This document shows, piece by piece, positions 1-11,989 of a stretch of DNA of 64,000 nt (positions are counted from its first letter, which is position 1; every line of letters starts with the position of its first letter). A program made the translations under genes and the position numbers. This DNA is from Tilletia caries (taxonomy: Eukaryota > Basidiomycota > Exobasidiomycetes > Tilletiales > Tilletiaceae): contig JALUTQ010000027.1 in assembly GCA_032718865.1 (NCBI GenBank), forward strand, positions 992,001-1,056,000, written 5' to 3'. The notes beneath the pieces were generated by a model. It was not told the DNA's origin. It saw only the letters and a program-made list of their open reading frames with translations, and did not search any database.

Positions 1-2291
1 ACAGGAAGGCAAACAGATGCCAATCACTCAAAGCCTTCACAAGCCGCATCCGAACTTCGGCTGTTCCATCATCTGCCTTGCCCTTGCCCTTGGCGTCAGT
101 AGCTCCGAGAGGGTGCAGCTCAGCGCCCTGAAGGGCCTTGCTGATGATGGCCAAAGCGCGGTCCGTCGATTGATCATGCAGCCCTGGCCGGTTCTCGATT
201 GGGAACTCCGACGAAAGGAAGAGCGGCGATGGCTTGTTGGGGAAACCATGGGTGACCTAGAGCGAAGTTTGTGCGTCAGTACGAGCGGGGTAATACTTGA
301 TGTGGGCAAGAGACTCGATGCACTCACATTGACAAGCAGATACTCCACTGGGAACGTCGGCTTCGCACTCTCTTTGACCTCGATATTATACTGGTTCTTG
401 TAACGATAGAAGACTTCGGGCACGTAGCGTTCCTTGTCCGCGCTCTGCTTCAGTCGCATCACGTTCGGCTTGACCGACGCCTCGACAAGGTCTGCTTGGA
501 CGAGAGCCATCGCCTGTTCAGAGACCTGGTACGCCCGTACGTCAATGGCACCCCACTCCACCTGATCCACCACACCAGATTCCTCGTCCGCCGGGTCCGC
601 CGCGCCAGGAGCGGTTCCGGACAAGACACAGGTGACGAATTTGCTGTTGAAGAATCCGGTCCGGCTGAATCGCGACGGGCTCCGGTTGGCGAGTTGGACG
701 TGGGCAGCAAAGGTGACCTCATTGCCACTGAGGAAAAAGGAGTCCTTATGTCTTTTGGGCAGGACTTTGCCGACGAGGCTTTTGTCTTCGAATGTCGGAT
801 CCGCTGGGGTCAAGTCGGTGTATATCATGCCCAGGAATTCACAGCCCAGCCCCTTGGCAAAGCCTTCCGCATGTACAACGCACTTCTTCGCGAGGGCTTC
901 CACACGGGCCTGGTCGTCCCAAGGAATGCCCAACGTCAAGCCGTCAATGTCGCCCTCCTGAGGTGGCTCGTGAATCGCCTCGACGACCGCCTTGATGCCG
1001 AGCGGAACTCCCGCAATCTTCTTCCCTGTCGCGCCCGCTCCGCCTGCAGCAACCTCTGTCGCCTCATTGGTGACGGTATAGGGCTCATATCGGCCCAAAA
1101 GGAAGCCGAAACGCTGTTGACCCGTCTTCCTCCAGAACCCGAGCAGGTTTTCCACGAGAGACGCTGAGGCGAATTCGACGTGATCTAACATTCTGTAGTT
1201 TTGTCGGAGCAATGTGATCGCGCTTGGCTGGCATTTGGTGCAAATCCCGGCCGGCCACGCAGGGTGAGAGCCTGAGGGACATGGAATTTGTACTTGGTAT
1301 GATGCGGGGTCGAGTGGGGGGATGTAGGATGAGCCCTTGGTTGAGTTGGTGAGAACGTCCTTCTGGCGCAAATATGCGTGGAAGGAAAGGTGCTTGATCT
1401 TGTGTTCCGCGTGATAGGTTGCGTCGTAGGGCTGCGGTGGCGGACCTCAGAAAGTCAGCAAATCGGGCTGTATGCGCTAGGAAGACGCGCATATACTCAC
1501 CTCGAGTGGCATACAATAGTCGCACATCGCCTTGTCTCCGTGCCTGCAGAGCTTGGCATCCTTGGGCCGAAGGATTTTGCCATCCTGCTTCTCTAGGTAC
1601 ACATCGACTGCGTCCTCCTTGACGTTTTCCCAAGCGTTCGGCTGTTTTCCTTTGCCCGCCGCCGCTGGTACTGCATTATCTGGCTTTGCACTGGTGTGGG
1701 ACGCGGAGCTAGCGTCGGTCGCAGCTGATACGGGCGCTGCTGATGTTAATACTGACGGCGCGACACCATTACTGACGTCTGCGTCAGCGCCTTCCTTCGT
1801 CTGGTATGCCGCATACAGAAGGTGCCCATGCCTATAAATCGATACAATATGGAAATTTCAGCGACACTTTCCATTTTACAGCCGCGGGCAAGGTACTTAC
1901 GCGATGCCGAGCTCTCCCAGAGTCTTGCCGCGCAAGGTCTCCGCGGGCATTTCGCCCCCGCGCGGCTGATTTGAGAAGGTGAGCGTGGCTGGATCCGCAT
2001 TTTCTGATGTTTCCAATGTCTGTACGGGCAAGCGCGGGGAGAAGGAGCGAAGACGAAGTCAGCAAGCACGCATGTAGTCGGTCAGTCAGCGGAGCGACGA
2101 CTGATCTCACCTTGTCAATTAGGACACCTGCGTCGTCGGTAGTTTCCACCTGAATGCGGAAGATGCCGTCCTTGGAGCGCACACGGACGAGCTGCACGCC
2201 GCCACCCGAGAGAGTCGAGAACAGATTGAGGCAAGAGTGTGAGTACTGCGGATAGGAAAGCACGGAGCATCTGGCACCTGCCACTCACCAT
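1..2291 (-). CDS. NPL4: NPL4, Cdc48/p97 ubiquitin adaptor (3' end off window)
   Basis: Npl4 pairs with Ufd1 to bring ubiquitinated clients to the Cdc48 segregase in ER-associated and nuclear protein quality control. Exons on the minus strand: 2291-2289, 2191-2111, 2019-1901, 1831-1501, 1431-328, 256 to beyond base 1; every junction is GT-AG and keeps frame. Visible in order: a ubiquitin-like N-terminus (starts [10 protein letters not shown]), a linker, a Cys/His cluster ([13 protein letters not shown] ... HLSFHAYLR), the NPL4 zinc finger ([17 protein letters not shown]) and the MPN-like core (RMLDHVEF ... [11 protein letters not shown]). The last visible residues read SDWHLFAFL, close to the usual C-terminus. 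The first exon is only the ATG, directly followed by GTGAGT. Family assignment is strong; exon borders are inferred. Confidence 0.93.
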
Positions 2292-2726
2292 GATAGAGCG
2301 CACAGCTAGGACTGGGAGCTGACGAGCGAGGGGGGCGGCAGTTACTAAGAGCGCAGACGAGACTGGCGCAGGCGCGAGGGAGAAGAAGTGCAGCACTGGG
2401 AACGCTAGCCTTCGCTGTTGGCTGTGACTATGTGACTGTTGGCTGGCAAGTGTCGTCCGCTCGTCCGCTGAAGCTGCGAAGCTGCGAATTGGAGATGACG
2501 ACGCGCGGACCATTCGAGAATGATCATCCCAGATCGGGCGCAGTGATCATTTACAGACACCACCCACTCACTCGCTCACTTGGAACTTGGAAGAAGGCAA
2601 TAAGGCAGCATCGAGCGCTTCATTTTAATTGAAGACCACCACCAGCAGTTCAGTTGGGCTTCACATATTTGGCAGTGAGCAGCTGGCATACACACACAGT
2701 CTGCGTGCGCGTGAAAGCTGTCCGTG
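2292..2726. promoter_or_regulatory. Divergent promoter region between NPL4 and YTH1
   Basis: These 435 bases separate two start codons pointing in opposite directions, so they should hold both promoters. No TATA box stands out. The bases upstream of the YTH1 ATG contain CA-rich runs (cacacacagt). No ORF here has coding character. Confidence 0.5.
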
Positions 2727-4111
2727 ATGGCCATGGAAGATCATATGGAGCTCGATGCAGAGTCATCGCTCGCAGGGCCGTCGAAGCCCAGGATCGACAA
2801 CGAGCGCACACCCTCGCTCGAGAATGGCATGACCGGCGACGAGGACGCGGACGCGGAGCACGAGGCGCGCACGCCGCCATCCGCACCAAATGCAGACCTG
2901 CACCACGTCAAATTCCCGTTCGAAGGCTTCATCGCGTCGACGCTTCGATTGAAGCTCGACAACCCGGCCTCAACCATCTGCCCGACATTCCTTCGGACAG
3001 GCGCATGTCCGCGCGGAGTGCGATGTCCTAGACGGCATGTACCCCCGCCACCCTCTTCGCTCGGGTCCCGCGACCCTCAGCGTCGGACGGTCTGCAAGCA
3101 TTGGCTCCGTGGACTGTGCAAGAAGGGCGAGAACTGCGACTACCTGCACGAGTACGACATGCGGCGGATGCCAGAATGCCGATTCTATGCGAGCTTCGGA
3201 TTCTGCCCGAGCGGAGACGAGTGTTTGTATCTGCACGTCGACCCACAAGCCAAGGTGCGCGAGTGTGAACACTTCCGGAGGGGGTTCTGCCCGAAGGGTG
3301 AGTCTTTATGTGATTGTATGCGCCTATCTTCAGCATCTATGTTGACAAGTTCTGCTGCTTCCACATTTTCAGGTCCACTTTGCGTCAAGCGACACCTCAA
3401 GAGAGCAGCTTGCCCGTTCTACTTGGCCGGCTTTTGCCCCAAGGGACCTGAATGTCGTAATGGACAGTGAGTATCTATTTGAATGGCGCGCGATGATGAA
3501 AGTGTTCATATTGACAACATTTCTACGCTATATCCAGTCCCAAGACGATGAGACCATCACCATCCTCAAGACGGACGTCTCCTTTGCTCACATGCAAACC
3601 TCTCACGCTCTCCGAGGCCTTTGCTCCTCCCTCTCAACGAACCGACCGAACCGCAGCAGGCGGAGGCGGCGGCCACGTCAGCTTCGGCGGTGGAGGACCC
3701 GGAAGTCGACCCTGGCAGAGTGGAGGAGATGACAATGCAGGCGGCGGCGGTGGTCGGAGGGGAGCAGGCGTCATGCATGGCGAAGATGGGCCGTACCGGG
3801 GTGGACCACCGCGCCGGGAAGGTGGACGGGGCGAAGGCGGCGGTGGAGGAGGAATGAGAAAGGACCTCTCAGAAGTGCTTTGCTTCAAGGTGAGATATCT
3901 AACATCATGCTACGTTCGACCCTCATTTTCTGACGCTATTGCTTCTACATTGCAGTGCGGCCAAACTGGACACTATGCAAACAAGTGTACGAATCCAAAC
4001 GCGCGCGGCTTGCGGCGAGATCAGCACGGGGGCCCCGGGGGACCTCCCGGGCCTCCAGGAGGAGGAGATCGCGGTGGCGGTGGCGGCGGCGGTGGACGTC
4101 AATGGGGCTGA
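2727..4111 (+). CDS. YTH1: YTH1/CPSF30, mRNA 3'-end processing zinc-finger protein
   Basis: Subunit of the cleavage and polyadenylation factor that binds pre-mRNA at the poly(A) signal. Exons 2727-3297, 3373-3466, 3538-3889, 3956-4111 give 390 aa. Five CCCH fingers follow a short acidic N-terminus: [59 protein letters not shown], then one split by intron 1 and one whose last His is split by intron 2. A glycine-rich stretch leads to a CCHC zinc knuckle ([14 protein letters not shown]), also split by an intron, and a Gly/Pro tail. Budding-yeast Yth1 lacks the knuckle, whereas animal CPSF4 has it. The first ATG after an in-frame GTG was chosen. Intron 3 is 66 nt with no in-frame stop, so retention would add 22 residues inside the knuckle. 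Confidence 0.93.
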
Positions 4112-4374
4112 CATTTCCGCAGTCCGCAAATCCAACCCAGATCCTGATCCATGTTTCTTGCCTTCGTTACAAATACTTGTACTTTCCGTCGCATTTCTCA
4201 CTGCAAAATGTCTTTCTCGCCCGCACTTTCCGGCGTCGGCGTTTCGACTTACACGTTCCGGAAGTGCGGTACAAATGCGGTACCACCCGATCACCAAGCG
4301 TTCCGCTCAGCATGAAAACTTCTGAAATTTGAGAAGTTCGCAGCGATCGACCTCGAAACAAGTCAGGAAGAAGA

Positions 4375-7300
4375 ATGGCAAGCAAGTTGGCAGCGTCGGC
4401 AGCATGCGCGCGCTCGCTGGGGAGGAGCAGCGCGTCTTTTCATGCGCTTGGACGGCGCCTGGGCTCTGCCCCTGCGGTCCCTGCGAGCTCAGCATCGACT
4501 CCCCTTTACCGCGACACGGCGAGCTTCTGCGATGGACGCTATGCGGCAGCAAGATACTCGACAGCGGCGACGAACAGCGCAGAGGAGGCCAAGGACGATG
4601 CGCTCGATGCGGAAGAATCTCTGCAGGAAGACCCGTCGAAAGATGCACCGAGTTCGACTGGCAAGGATAGCGCAAATCGGCCGCCGCGAAGGAATCGAAC
4701 GCTGTTGCTCGACCCAGAAGACGTAGACTCGGAGCCCACTCTCCAGGCGCTGGAACGCTTACGGCCATCGCCATATACCAGCAAAAGGCGCGGCAAGTCT
4801 CCGCTCAACAGCGGCGAAGGCAGTGCGCACAACGCAGCGGAAGTCGAGCTGGCGGCGCGGAAACAGTATTGGCAAAAAGCGGCCAGGCGGGTCGGTATGG
4901 CATTCAACAGGGCGCAACTTCTCAAGATTGCGCGGGAAGAGATGCCTGTCTTTTCAAAATCGCGCAGGAGAGAGGGATCGTCTCATGACGCGTCCGTCCC
5001 GAGGATTGACGAAAATCTGCGCAAGGCGGAAATTATCCGACGGATCATGGTGCATCATTGGAAAATGCGCGAACCGCGAGCGTCCCCTTCTGTTCGCGCT
5101 GACGTCGGGTCATCGTCACGCATCGAGAAGGCCGATGTCGAGGCGAAACCCGAGCCGACGGAGTGGCTTTTCTACCCACTCGACATCCCGCATCTTTATA
5201 TTCTCCTCACTGCGCTCAAGGATCCTCTCACCGAGTATATTTCACAGTTCCAGGCTCGGTTCTTTCCAGCCCAACAGGAGGTCGAAGTGCCCTCCAATTC
5301 GCAAGCAGATGCCGATCCATCTTCGTCAAGTGCCACTGAGTCAGACGAGACCACGGCTCCAGCGCCTGCCATTCGTATACAGCAAGGACTTCAGATCACT
5401 GCATTCAAAAAAAGCGACCTCGAAGACATCAAGAAATGGATCGACAACGAGCTTTCTCCATTCCAGCAAACGAAAGTGGACCTGGCTCCGATCTACGCCG
5501 CGGCTTCCCATCCCATCTCGACGGAACCACAGCAGTTGACACCACCCGCAGCGATGCTAAAGGAGTTCGCTGGGATGTCCTTTTCATTCCTGCAGCCAGA
5601 GGCTCCTCCCCAGGGACAGTCTCTCACTGATACATCCGCGTCCGGCGAGATCTCTGCCCTGCCATTCCGCATCACTGCGGTACCAGACGGCCTGTTCCGC
5701 CGTCGCCGCTACTCTACCCACCCGTCGACCTTCCTCCGCCAATATGCAGTCGAGCATCGTGACCAAGCCGGACGTCCCCTCTTCATCTACTCTCCCTCCT
5801 CTCCATCATCTTCGACGGCCGTCGCTGATGCACTGGGCATGAGTACAGGTTCGAGCATGGGGAATGGCGGAGCAGAGACGGACGCATCGCTCTCGGCGCC
5901 AAATCATCGGGTTCGATATGCCCTCAATCCTCATCACATGCCAACGCCGCGACCCTTCCTCGCGCTAGCTACGGCTCGCGCGCGCCAGGAGGACCTGAAT
6001 GAAGTCCTCCATGCTACATCGGCCCGCACGGAGAGCAAGCAGATTACGGCCAGGGTGGGTACGTCGTCTGCCATCTCCAAGTGGCGCCTGGAACGCAGCA
6101 TGGTGTCGGACGCGTTGGAGGGACGGGGTGGACTCGGCTTCAGTCTTGGATACGGGGTCGACCTTGATTCCGAAAGGGACGAGGCTGGGCAACAGCAAGA
6201 TGAGAACGAGGGTGAAGAGGACGAGAGCTTGTCTGCGGTTGGACAGCCGGCTTTACTCTTGCCGCCTCCCGCTTTGCATGGGTCAAGCACTACCACCCAA
6301 GTGAATGCGTCCCGCACCGCTCAGCTTCTGGGTCAAGTCGACCAATCCACGCCAGTCTCTGATGGCGGGTCAGACGCAGCCGTGCAGCATACATACGCAG
6401 CTACGTTCGGCCATCTGCGGTTCGCACCCGCGCTACCATTCGATGCTGAGCACAATTACGTAGCCATCCAGCGAGCACGAATTCATGGAATGTCGTGCCC
6501 GACCGTTCCTGGGTCCTGGCCTTTAAGCAAGCTCAAGCGAATGCTCGTCGAGAACGAGAGTCCCTCCGAGTCCTCTCCACTGCAGGCGTTCGCCAAGCTG
6601 CAGCGACCCACATTTATCGCCGCGATCCCGCCCATCGCACTACTGCCACCGGACTCGGTCTCGAACACGTTGTCGGCTGTCAAGTCCGGTTCGGCCGCCG
6701 GTGATGCATGGACACGACTGATGGCGCGCGCCTTTGGAGACCTGTCCTCGAGCATCATCTCGCCAGGCTCGCGATCATCCCAGCGCGCCAAGCAGCCGGG
6801 CGCCGTCTTGCTCGAGGCGTTGAAGTGGATGCGATCGTTCAAGGAGCGGAGCAAGAGCTCTAAGGCCTTTGCGCAGAGTGACAATGCAACTGTCCCGGCG
6901 CAGAAACAGAAACAGAAACCCAGTGAGGTCGAGAAGGTGTCGAAGGTCGTTGAGCCGACCAGGGAAGACATTGCGCGCTTCACCTATGTGCCTTCCTCTG
7001 CGACTGACCGAAGTCACGCACCGGGCCGACGACTTGTGATTGAAGCAAAGCCGAGATACGATTGCCTCAAGGACAACCACTCGAGGTTCGAGATTCTGCG
7101 GGCACTCTGGGAGACAGACTCCTCACAGGCTGACGTACTCGTACCGGACGCGTGAGTACATGGTGTATCGAGCTGTTGGAGGTTCGGAAAGGCTGATGAA
7201 TTTCACGTTGCATGCGGGTATGCCGCGCTGCTTCGTTCCCAGTTCCATCGACATGCGCATGTCTCACGCCGCTTCCATCCCGCTGGAGCCTGAAGCTCTG

Positions 7301-7958
7301 TCGGCTTCCGAGCAGCTGCGACAGTTCCTGTCCGGAGAAAGGTACGTTTTCTCCAGGCCTCGATTTGATCGGTCTTTGCGGGTTCCCCCGTTTTTGACGT
7401 AGTGTCCGTCGTTGTCCATGCAGTACGGGCTCGGACTCGTCGAGCAACGAGGTCCGACCAATGGCTCAGTGCTACAATCGCGCATTGCTAGCTCCGCCTT
7501 CCTTCTCCCTCCCGCTGCGCCGCGAAGGCACGGGTGACACTGAGGATATTCAGATGCAGCTCGAGTCCATGGCGGTCTTGTCGCGGACAGCATGGCCAAT
7601 ACCCGCCGCTCCTTCCGGTGCTGCTGCCGCTGCTGCTGCTGGGAAGAGTGGTGCCGCCGCTCCTAACGTCGATGTCGATGCGGAGCTGGATGCCTGGCTC
7701 GTTGAAGAGACGGCATACCTCGACGGCTCCCGTGGCGATGCCACTCCCTCGATGCGGGTACGTCCTTCGTTCGAAGCCCGACCACTGACTGCTGCCTACA
7801 TGCTGACCTATTCTTGAGCTGCTGGGCTATGTTAGGTCGAATGGCGCACACGCTCGCGAGAGACGCCGGCTTGGGACCGCCTCGCACAAGACCTGGACCT
7901 GATGCTCGATGTGCCCTTTGGAGTGTGCAAGGGCCGGTCTTCGTACACGACGATCTGA
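4375..7958 (+). CDS. SLS1-like mitochondrial inner-membrane regulator (probable)
   Basis: Large protein with an Arg/Ser/Ala-rich mitochondrial-type N-terminus (MASKLAASAACARSLGRSSA) followed by a motif of the fungal SLS1 type (LLLDPEDVDSEPTLQALERLRPSPY). SLS1 proteins link mitochondrial transcription or translation to the inner membrane. Proposed exons: 4375-7151, 7192-7341, 7424-7757, 7836-7958, about 1,127 aa, ending GRSSYTTI. The last two introns have good signals and keep frame. The first is unusual: the reading frame meets TGA at 7153, which lies inside a perfect donor (GTGAGT at 7152), and the only frame-keeping acceptor leaves a 40 nt intron. A real frameshift is the alternative. The middle part is acidic and low complexity. 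Family assignment is from motif memory, moderate; coding status is strong. Confidence 0.65.
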
Positions 7959-8901
7959 GCTTTGCTGGGTCGTGTTAGGGGAGACGTCGGCTGGTGATGT
8001 GCCTTCTGATGTTCGCCCGACCTTGTAATGGAACCACCGTTCACCTGTTGATACTACGGGTCGTGCCCTGCGTCCCACACTCGATGAGCCAGCTGCACTG
8101 GAGACGAAGGATGGTTAGTCAGTACGTCAGTAAAACGTGAGCAGATCAGACACTGGAAGAGAGAAGAACAGGGTGCATATAGCCCAGTCTGACTTTGAAA
8201 GACATTGCGCAGGAGGATAATCAATTCGAGGTTGCGTTTGGGATTCGGAGAGTCATCACGGCAGAGGGCAGCGATGCGTTTTTGGAGCGAAGGGATGAAG
8301 CGATGAAGGACGGGATGAATGCAGTATTCGACGGAGAAGAAACGAAGGGGTCCGAGGGGGGTGAGAAGTGGAGCGCAGCGCGGCTTTCTCGCTTGCTTGC
8401 CGGTATCAGAGTTCGACCCTGACCTGTCGAGTGTAGATGATCCGGACACCTGCAGCTGCTGCTGCAGCAGCTCTTGTTGGTTGCAGCAATGTTAGCCAGC
8501 CGTCGAGTGGTGTGGTGGGTGGGGTTATTTGGTGCTGTGCGTAGCTGTGGCGCTCTTTGCATTTGGAGCAGGAACTGCAAATGAGGCAAAGAAAGTGTTG
8601 ACAAACATCAGCATATTGTAACAGCGCAGCTGCATACGGAGGTAGAGGGAACGCGACATACCCGGATAGTAAAGTGACAGTCGCCAGCATCGGGACATAG
8701 GTGTTGCAATACATAACTTGAGGGCTGTTTTTGAGGGGTTGAAACAATTGGTCCGAGTGCCGAAGGGGGGTTGAGAGTCTTGAATGCTGAAATATACGTG
8801 CTCTTCTTCAGGTTCCAGAGTGGTGAGTTCACCTGCGGGGGTGGTTCCCGCAGCCGGTCTAGGGTGACATCCAAGATGAGTTCACAACGTCGGGGTCCCC
8901 A
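7959..8901. other. Intergenic, convergent gene ends
   Basis: This stretch lies between the convergent 3' ends of the SLS1-like gene and the winged-helix-like gene. It has only short ORFs with no domain signal and a CTGCTG-type patch near 8455-8475. I see no gene, RNA or repeat with clear borders here. Confidence 0.5.
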
Positions 8902-10599
8902 TCACTTTGTCGAATACATCATCTCGCCGCGCTCGTCCGTACCAGCCTCCACGGCAAGATTGCTGGAGCACAGGCTGCTCAGCATGAGATCAGCAGCCCG
9001 CCCTACTCTTGCCCGGTTGTCGTAGTCGACCGGACCGTAGCCTGGGGTGAGCCGGTCATTCACCCAGTCCTGGATGGCCAACGAGGACACGCCTGGCCGT
9101 TGCGGACCTGATAAGTTCTGGAGCGCTTCGAGCACCAGCTTGGCGAGGCTGGGACAACGCTTGGCGAACTGTTGCCGCAAGGTCTCGGTCGGCGATGTCG
9201 GTCTCGACAAGAGATTGGCGATGGAGAGCGGCTTGGTGACGTCCGGAGTGGAGTTCGGAGTGTCGATGCCTGCTCCTGCTCCGCTGCTGTACGACGATGA
9301 TGTTGATCCGATACTTGGGTAGGGAGTCCTCATCGGAGACTTGGTTGGGAATGTCTGCGGATGGCGTCCGCTGGAAGACGATGGGCCCGAGTAGTCTTTG
9401 CTGTTCGGCGTATCGGGGAAGTGGGTGGAAATCTCGTACGCTATTTGCGACGCAGCTGGATGTAATCCGCCTGATTGTGATCCTGGATGATGAGGTCGTA
9501 GATAATATGGTCTTGAAGGGGCAGGTGCATAGCGGAAGCTAGGGTCGTCGCCAGTATTGGAGATCGGACTGTGGTATCTACTGGTGTTGTGACTGAGACT
9601 GTACTGATGCACGGGACCAACACTGGGGCCGGGCCCATAACTATGGCCGGGGCCAGGGCCAAGGCTAGGGCCAAGGCTAGGACCAAGGCCAAGGCTAGGA
9701 CCAGGGCCAGGATTGTAGCTGTGACCTTGGCCGTAGCTGTAACCGAGAACAGGGCTGAGTGATTGGCCATGCTCATAGCTATGGCTGGGCGGCGCATGAT
9801 TGGGATGTCTAATGGGCGGGTTGCGTTCCCAGCTAGTACCAAAGCTCGGGCGCGTTGTGGAGTACCCTTCGATGTGCTGAGGATAGTATGGAGTGTGCTG
9901 GTACGAAGTGCTGGCAAGACTGTACCGCATATCAGGATACTGTTGAGGAGGTGGAGGTAGGCCACTGTAGCCAGGCGGACTCGACAATTTCGGCTTTTTC
10001 CTTGACGTTGACTCATCCTCGCTGTCAGGTAGATCATCGTGCTCGACATCGCGTGCCCCCGGATGCGCCTTGTTCTTCATCTTGCCTTGCGCGGACGAAC
10101 CCGATGGGCCGGCCACTGATGCTGATGCGGCCGCCGAAGAAGACTGCGGTTGGGATGCACTCGTGCTGGTGGCGGATGGGACGGCGGATGGAGGGGCGAC
10201 CTGGTAGAAGCCGCGAGCCTCGCGTATGATCTTCCCATCCCACAGCAGACGACGTAGGCTGTTGGAAATGGCTTTGCTGAGGTTGTGCGGGTAGGCCCGG
10301 GCCACCGTTTCGTCTGCTGTGAGTTCGCGACGGAGGTCAGCAATGCGGACGCCGTCTCCTGAGCTCTCGCGACAGATGAGCTCGTACAGGATCTGGCCGA
10401 GGATGCGGTGGTGGGGCAACCCGGCGGTGTCGATCGAAGACCCCTTCATGGCGACGAGCTCGATCGCTTGACCGTCCACAGACAGCGCTCTCTCTCTCTG
10501 GCTTCTTGACAGATAGCTGGCTGCCTGGGAAGAGGAATGAGGATGGCTAAGCAGGGAAGACTCAGTTAGTGGTGGGAAGGATGAAGTGAGTTGGATCAT
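8902..10599 (-). CDS. Unrecognised Ser/Pro-rich protein, winged-helix-like N-terminus (paralogue 1)
   Basis: Single-exon ORF of 565 aa. Residues about 60-135 form a compact alpha/beta stretch (LPHHRILGQILYELI, LRRELTADETVARAYPHNL, SKAISNSLRRLLWDGKIIRE, ARGFYQV) with the helix-helix-strand rhythm of a winged helix. A basic patch (KKPKL) is followed by a long Tyr/Pro/Ser/Gly-rich region containing a (GL/GP)-rich repeat (SLGLGPSLGPSLGPGPG, encoded near 9640-9720). A second conserved block closes the protein (LAKLVLEALQNLSG ... DWVNDRLTPGYG ... AADLMLSSLCSSNLAVEAG). The same two blocks occur in the protein encoded at 16065-18132. A nuclear role is plausible but inferred; I do not recognise a named family. 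Confidence 0.75.
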   Translation of the reverse strand: MIQLTSSFPPLTESSLLSHPHSSSQAASYLSRSQRERALSVDGQAIELVAMKGSSIDTAGLPHHRILGQILYELICRESSGDGVRIADLRRELTADETVARAYPHNLSKAISNSLRRLLWDGKIIREARGFYQVAPPSAVPSATSTSASQPQSSSAAASASVAGPSGSSAQGKMKNKAHPGARDVEHDDLPDSEDESTSRKKPKLSSPPGYSGLPPPPQQYPDMRYSLASTSYQHTPYYPQHIEGYSTTRPSFGTSWERNPPIRHPNHAPPSHSYEHGQSLSPVLGYSYGQGHSYNPGPGPSLGLGPSLGPSLGPGPGHSYGPGPSVGPVHQYSLSHNTSRYHSPISNTGDDPSFRYAPAPSRPYYLRPHHPGSQSGGLHPAASQIAYEISTHFPDTPNSKDYSGPSSSSGRHPQTFPTKSPMRTPYPSIGSTSSSYSSGAGAGIDTPNSTPDVTKPLSIANLLSRPTSPTETLRQQFAKRCPSLAKLVLEALQNLSGPQRPGVSSLAIQDWVNDRLTPGYGPVDYDNRARVGRAADLMLSSLCSSNLAVEAGTDERGEMMYSTK

Positions 10600-11989
10600 G
10601 GATGACAGATGCCCTTGACTTGGGAATAGTAGCGTCGCTGGCGCACGACGGTTAATTCATTCTTCCTTCGCTCGTGCTTTTCTCTCGTCCGGGGCCAAAG
10701 ATCGCAAACCTGGACGGAGACGATAGAGAGACGGCGAGACGGCGAGATCTGAGAAAAGAAGAAGAACACCAGAAAACCGGCACTGCTCAGTGCTCAGCAT
10801 TGTGCCTAGTGTACTACTGCTTAGCCGGGTTGAGGCTTGAGATTTGAGACGGGTGAGGGCGGGTGAGGCGCTTCCTGGCTTCCTATACTTACTCCTGCCA
10901 ATAATACATAAGCCTTCTGCGGTTCTGCCTGCTTATGCATGCAAGAATGGCATGTTCCTGAATCCTGCGCGAATGCATGTACCGGCGGTCCGCCCACTGT
11001 CAGGCGCCCTTTGAAATGTTGAGCCAGTTACTGGGTTACGTAACATATGCGGAGATGATTTCCAGGTGTTAATGCTGTGACTTTGAAGAGTCTCAAAAAA
11101 CGAACGCGAATGATGCGTCCTCAAAAGCTCAAAATAAGTTTAAAAAAAAACTCGTCTCCCTTTATCTGGCAGCAATAATCAGCGATCAGCGATCACCATA
11201 GCATACATCACAGGAGAAATGGCCCTCCCAATCTCTTGGTCAATCCTCCGAATAGGTACAGCTATTGGGCAAGATTGGGATTTGTCAATACCTTAAGGGT
11301 ATTGTCGTACCTATTGCAGGTTCAGGGATTTTGGACCTATTTTTAGCGCAGAAGACCACCAGACGAGTCTCACCTCACCCGTGTTTGGAGTATCTTCGAC
11401 GCGACGACGCGTCAAGTCACGTGCTCAGTCCTGACCTTACAGATGCTCGGGCCCAAACGCGGCAGGATCACCGCGGGCATAGGCCCATTGAATTACGCTT
11501 GCCTGATATACTCTCCTCGCGGAAAGGCAGGGCGGGGGGGTGGCGCACTCATCGTGTGGCCACGCTCCCAGCGTCAGCATCCTCCGCGAGCCGGGGCAGG
11601 TGTCCAGACGACCGCCACCCATCCAGATCGCCTCCAGAAAAGGGTAGCGGGTTGGGATTGAGACTCTGAAACTTTTTAGCGTCAAAACCAAGTTTCAATT
11701 TAAAGGGATTGGGATTTTACAACAGCTTGTCAGGCGTATCTCTCAATGACAAGGCTATTGGACCCCCCCAATAGCATAGCTGTTGTATAGCTATTGCTCT
11801 AAACAATCCTAACCCCCTTTCTCCTGTGCATGCTGTCCAAGCGGCACAACAGGCCTAAGCGCGAGTCCGAGACATACAGGCAATGAATCAAAGAATGAAT
11901 AATGAATGATGAATAATTAAACTCTTGTGTAAATCAAAAGCTTGTCCTTTTTAATGCTCCGTGAGTGTCATATGTCATTAGATGCATCA

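Noticed and set aside
496..1167. 223-codon plus-strand ORF
   Set aside because: It is the antisense shadow of the NPL4 core exon.
11240..11800. Diffuse inverted similarity (AATAGGTACAGCTATTGGG and CCAATAGCATAGCTG) as a MITE
   Set aside because: The arms match too poorly and no target duplication is visible.
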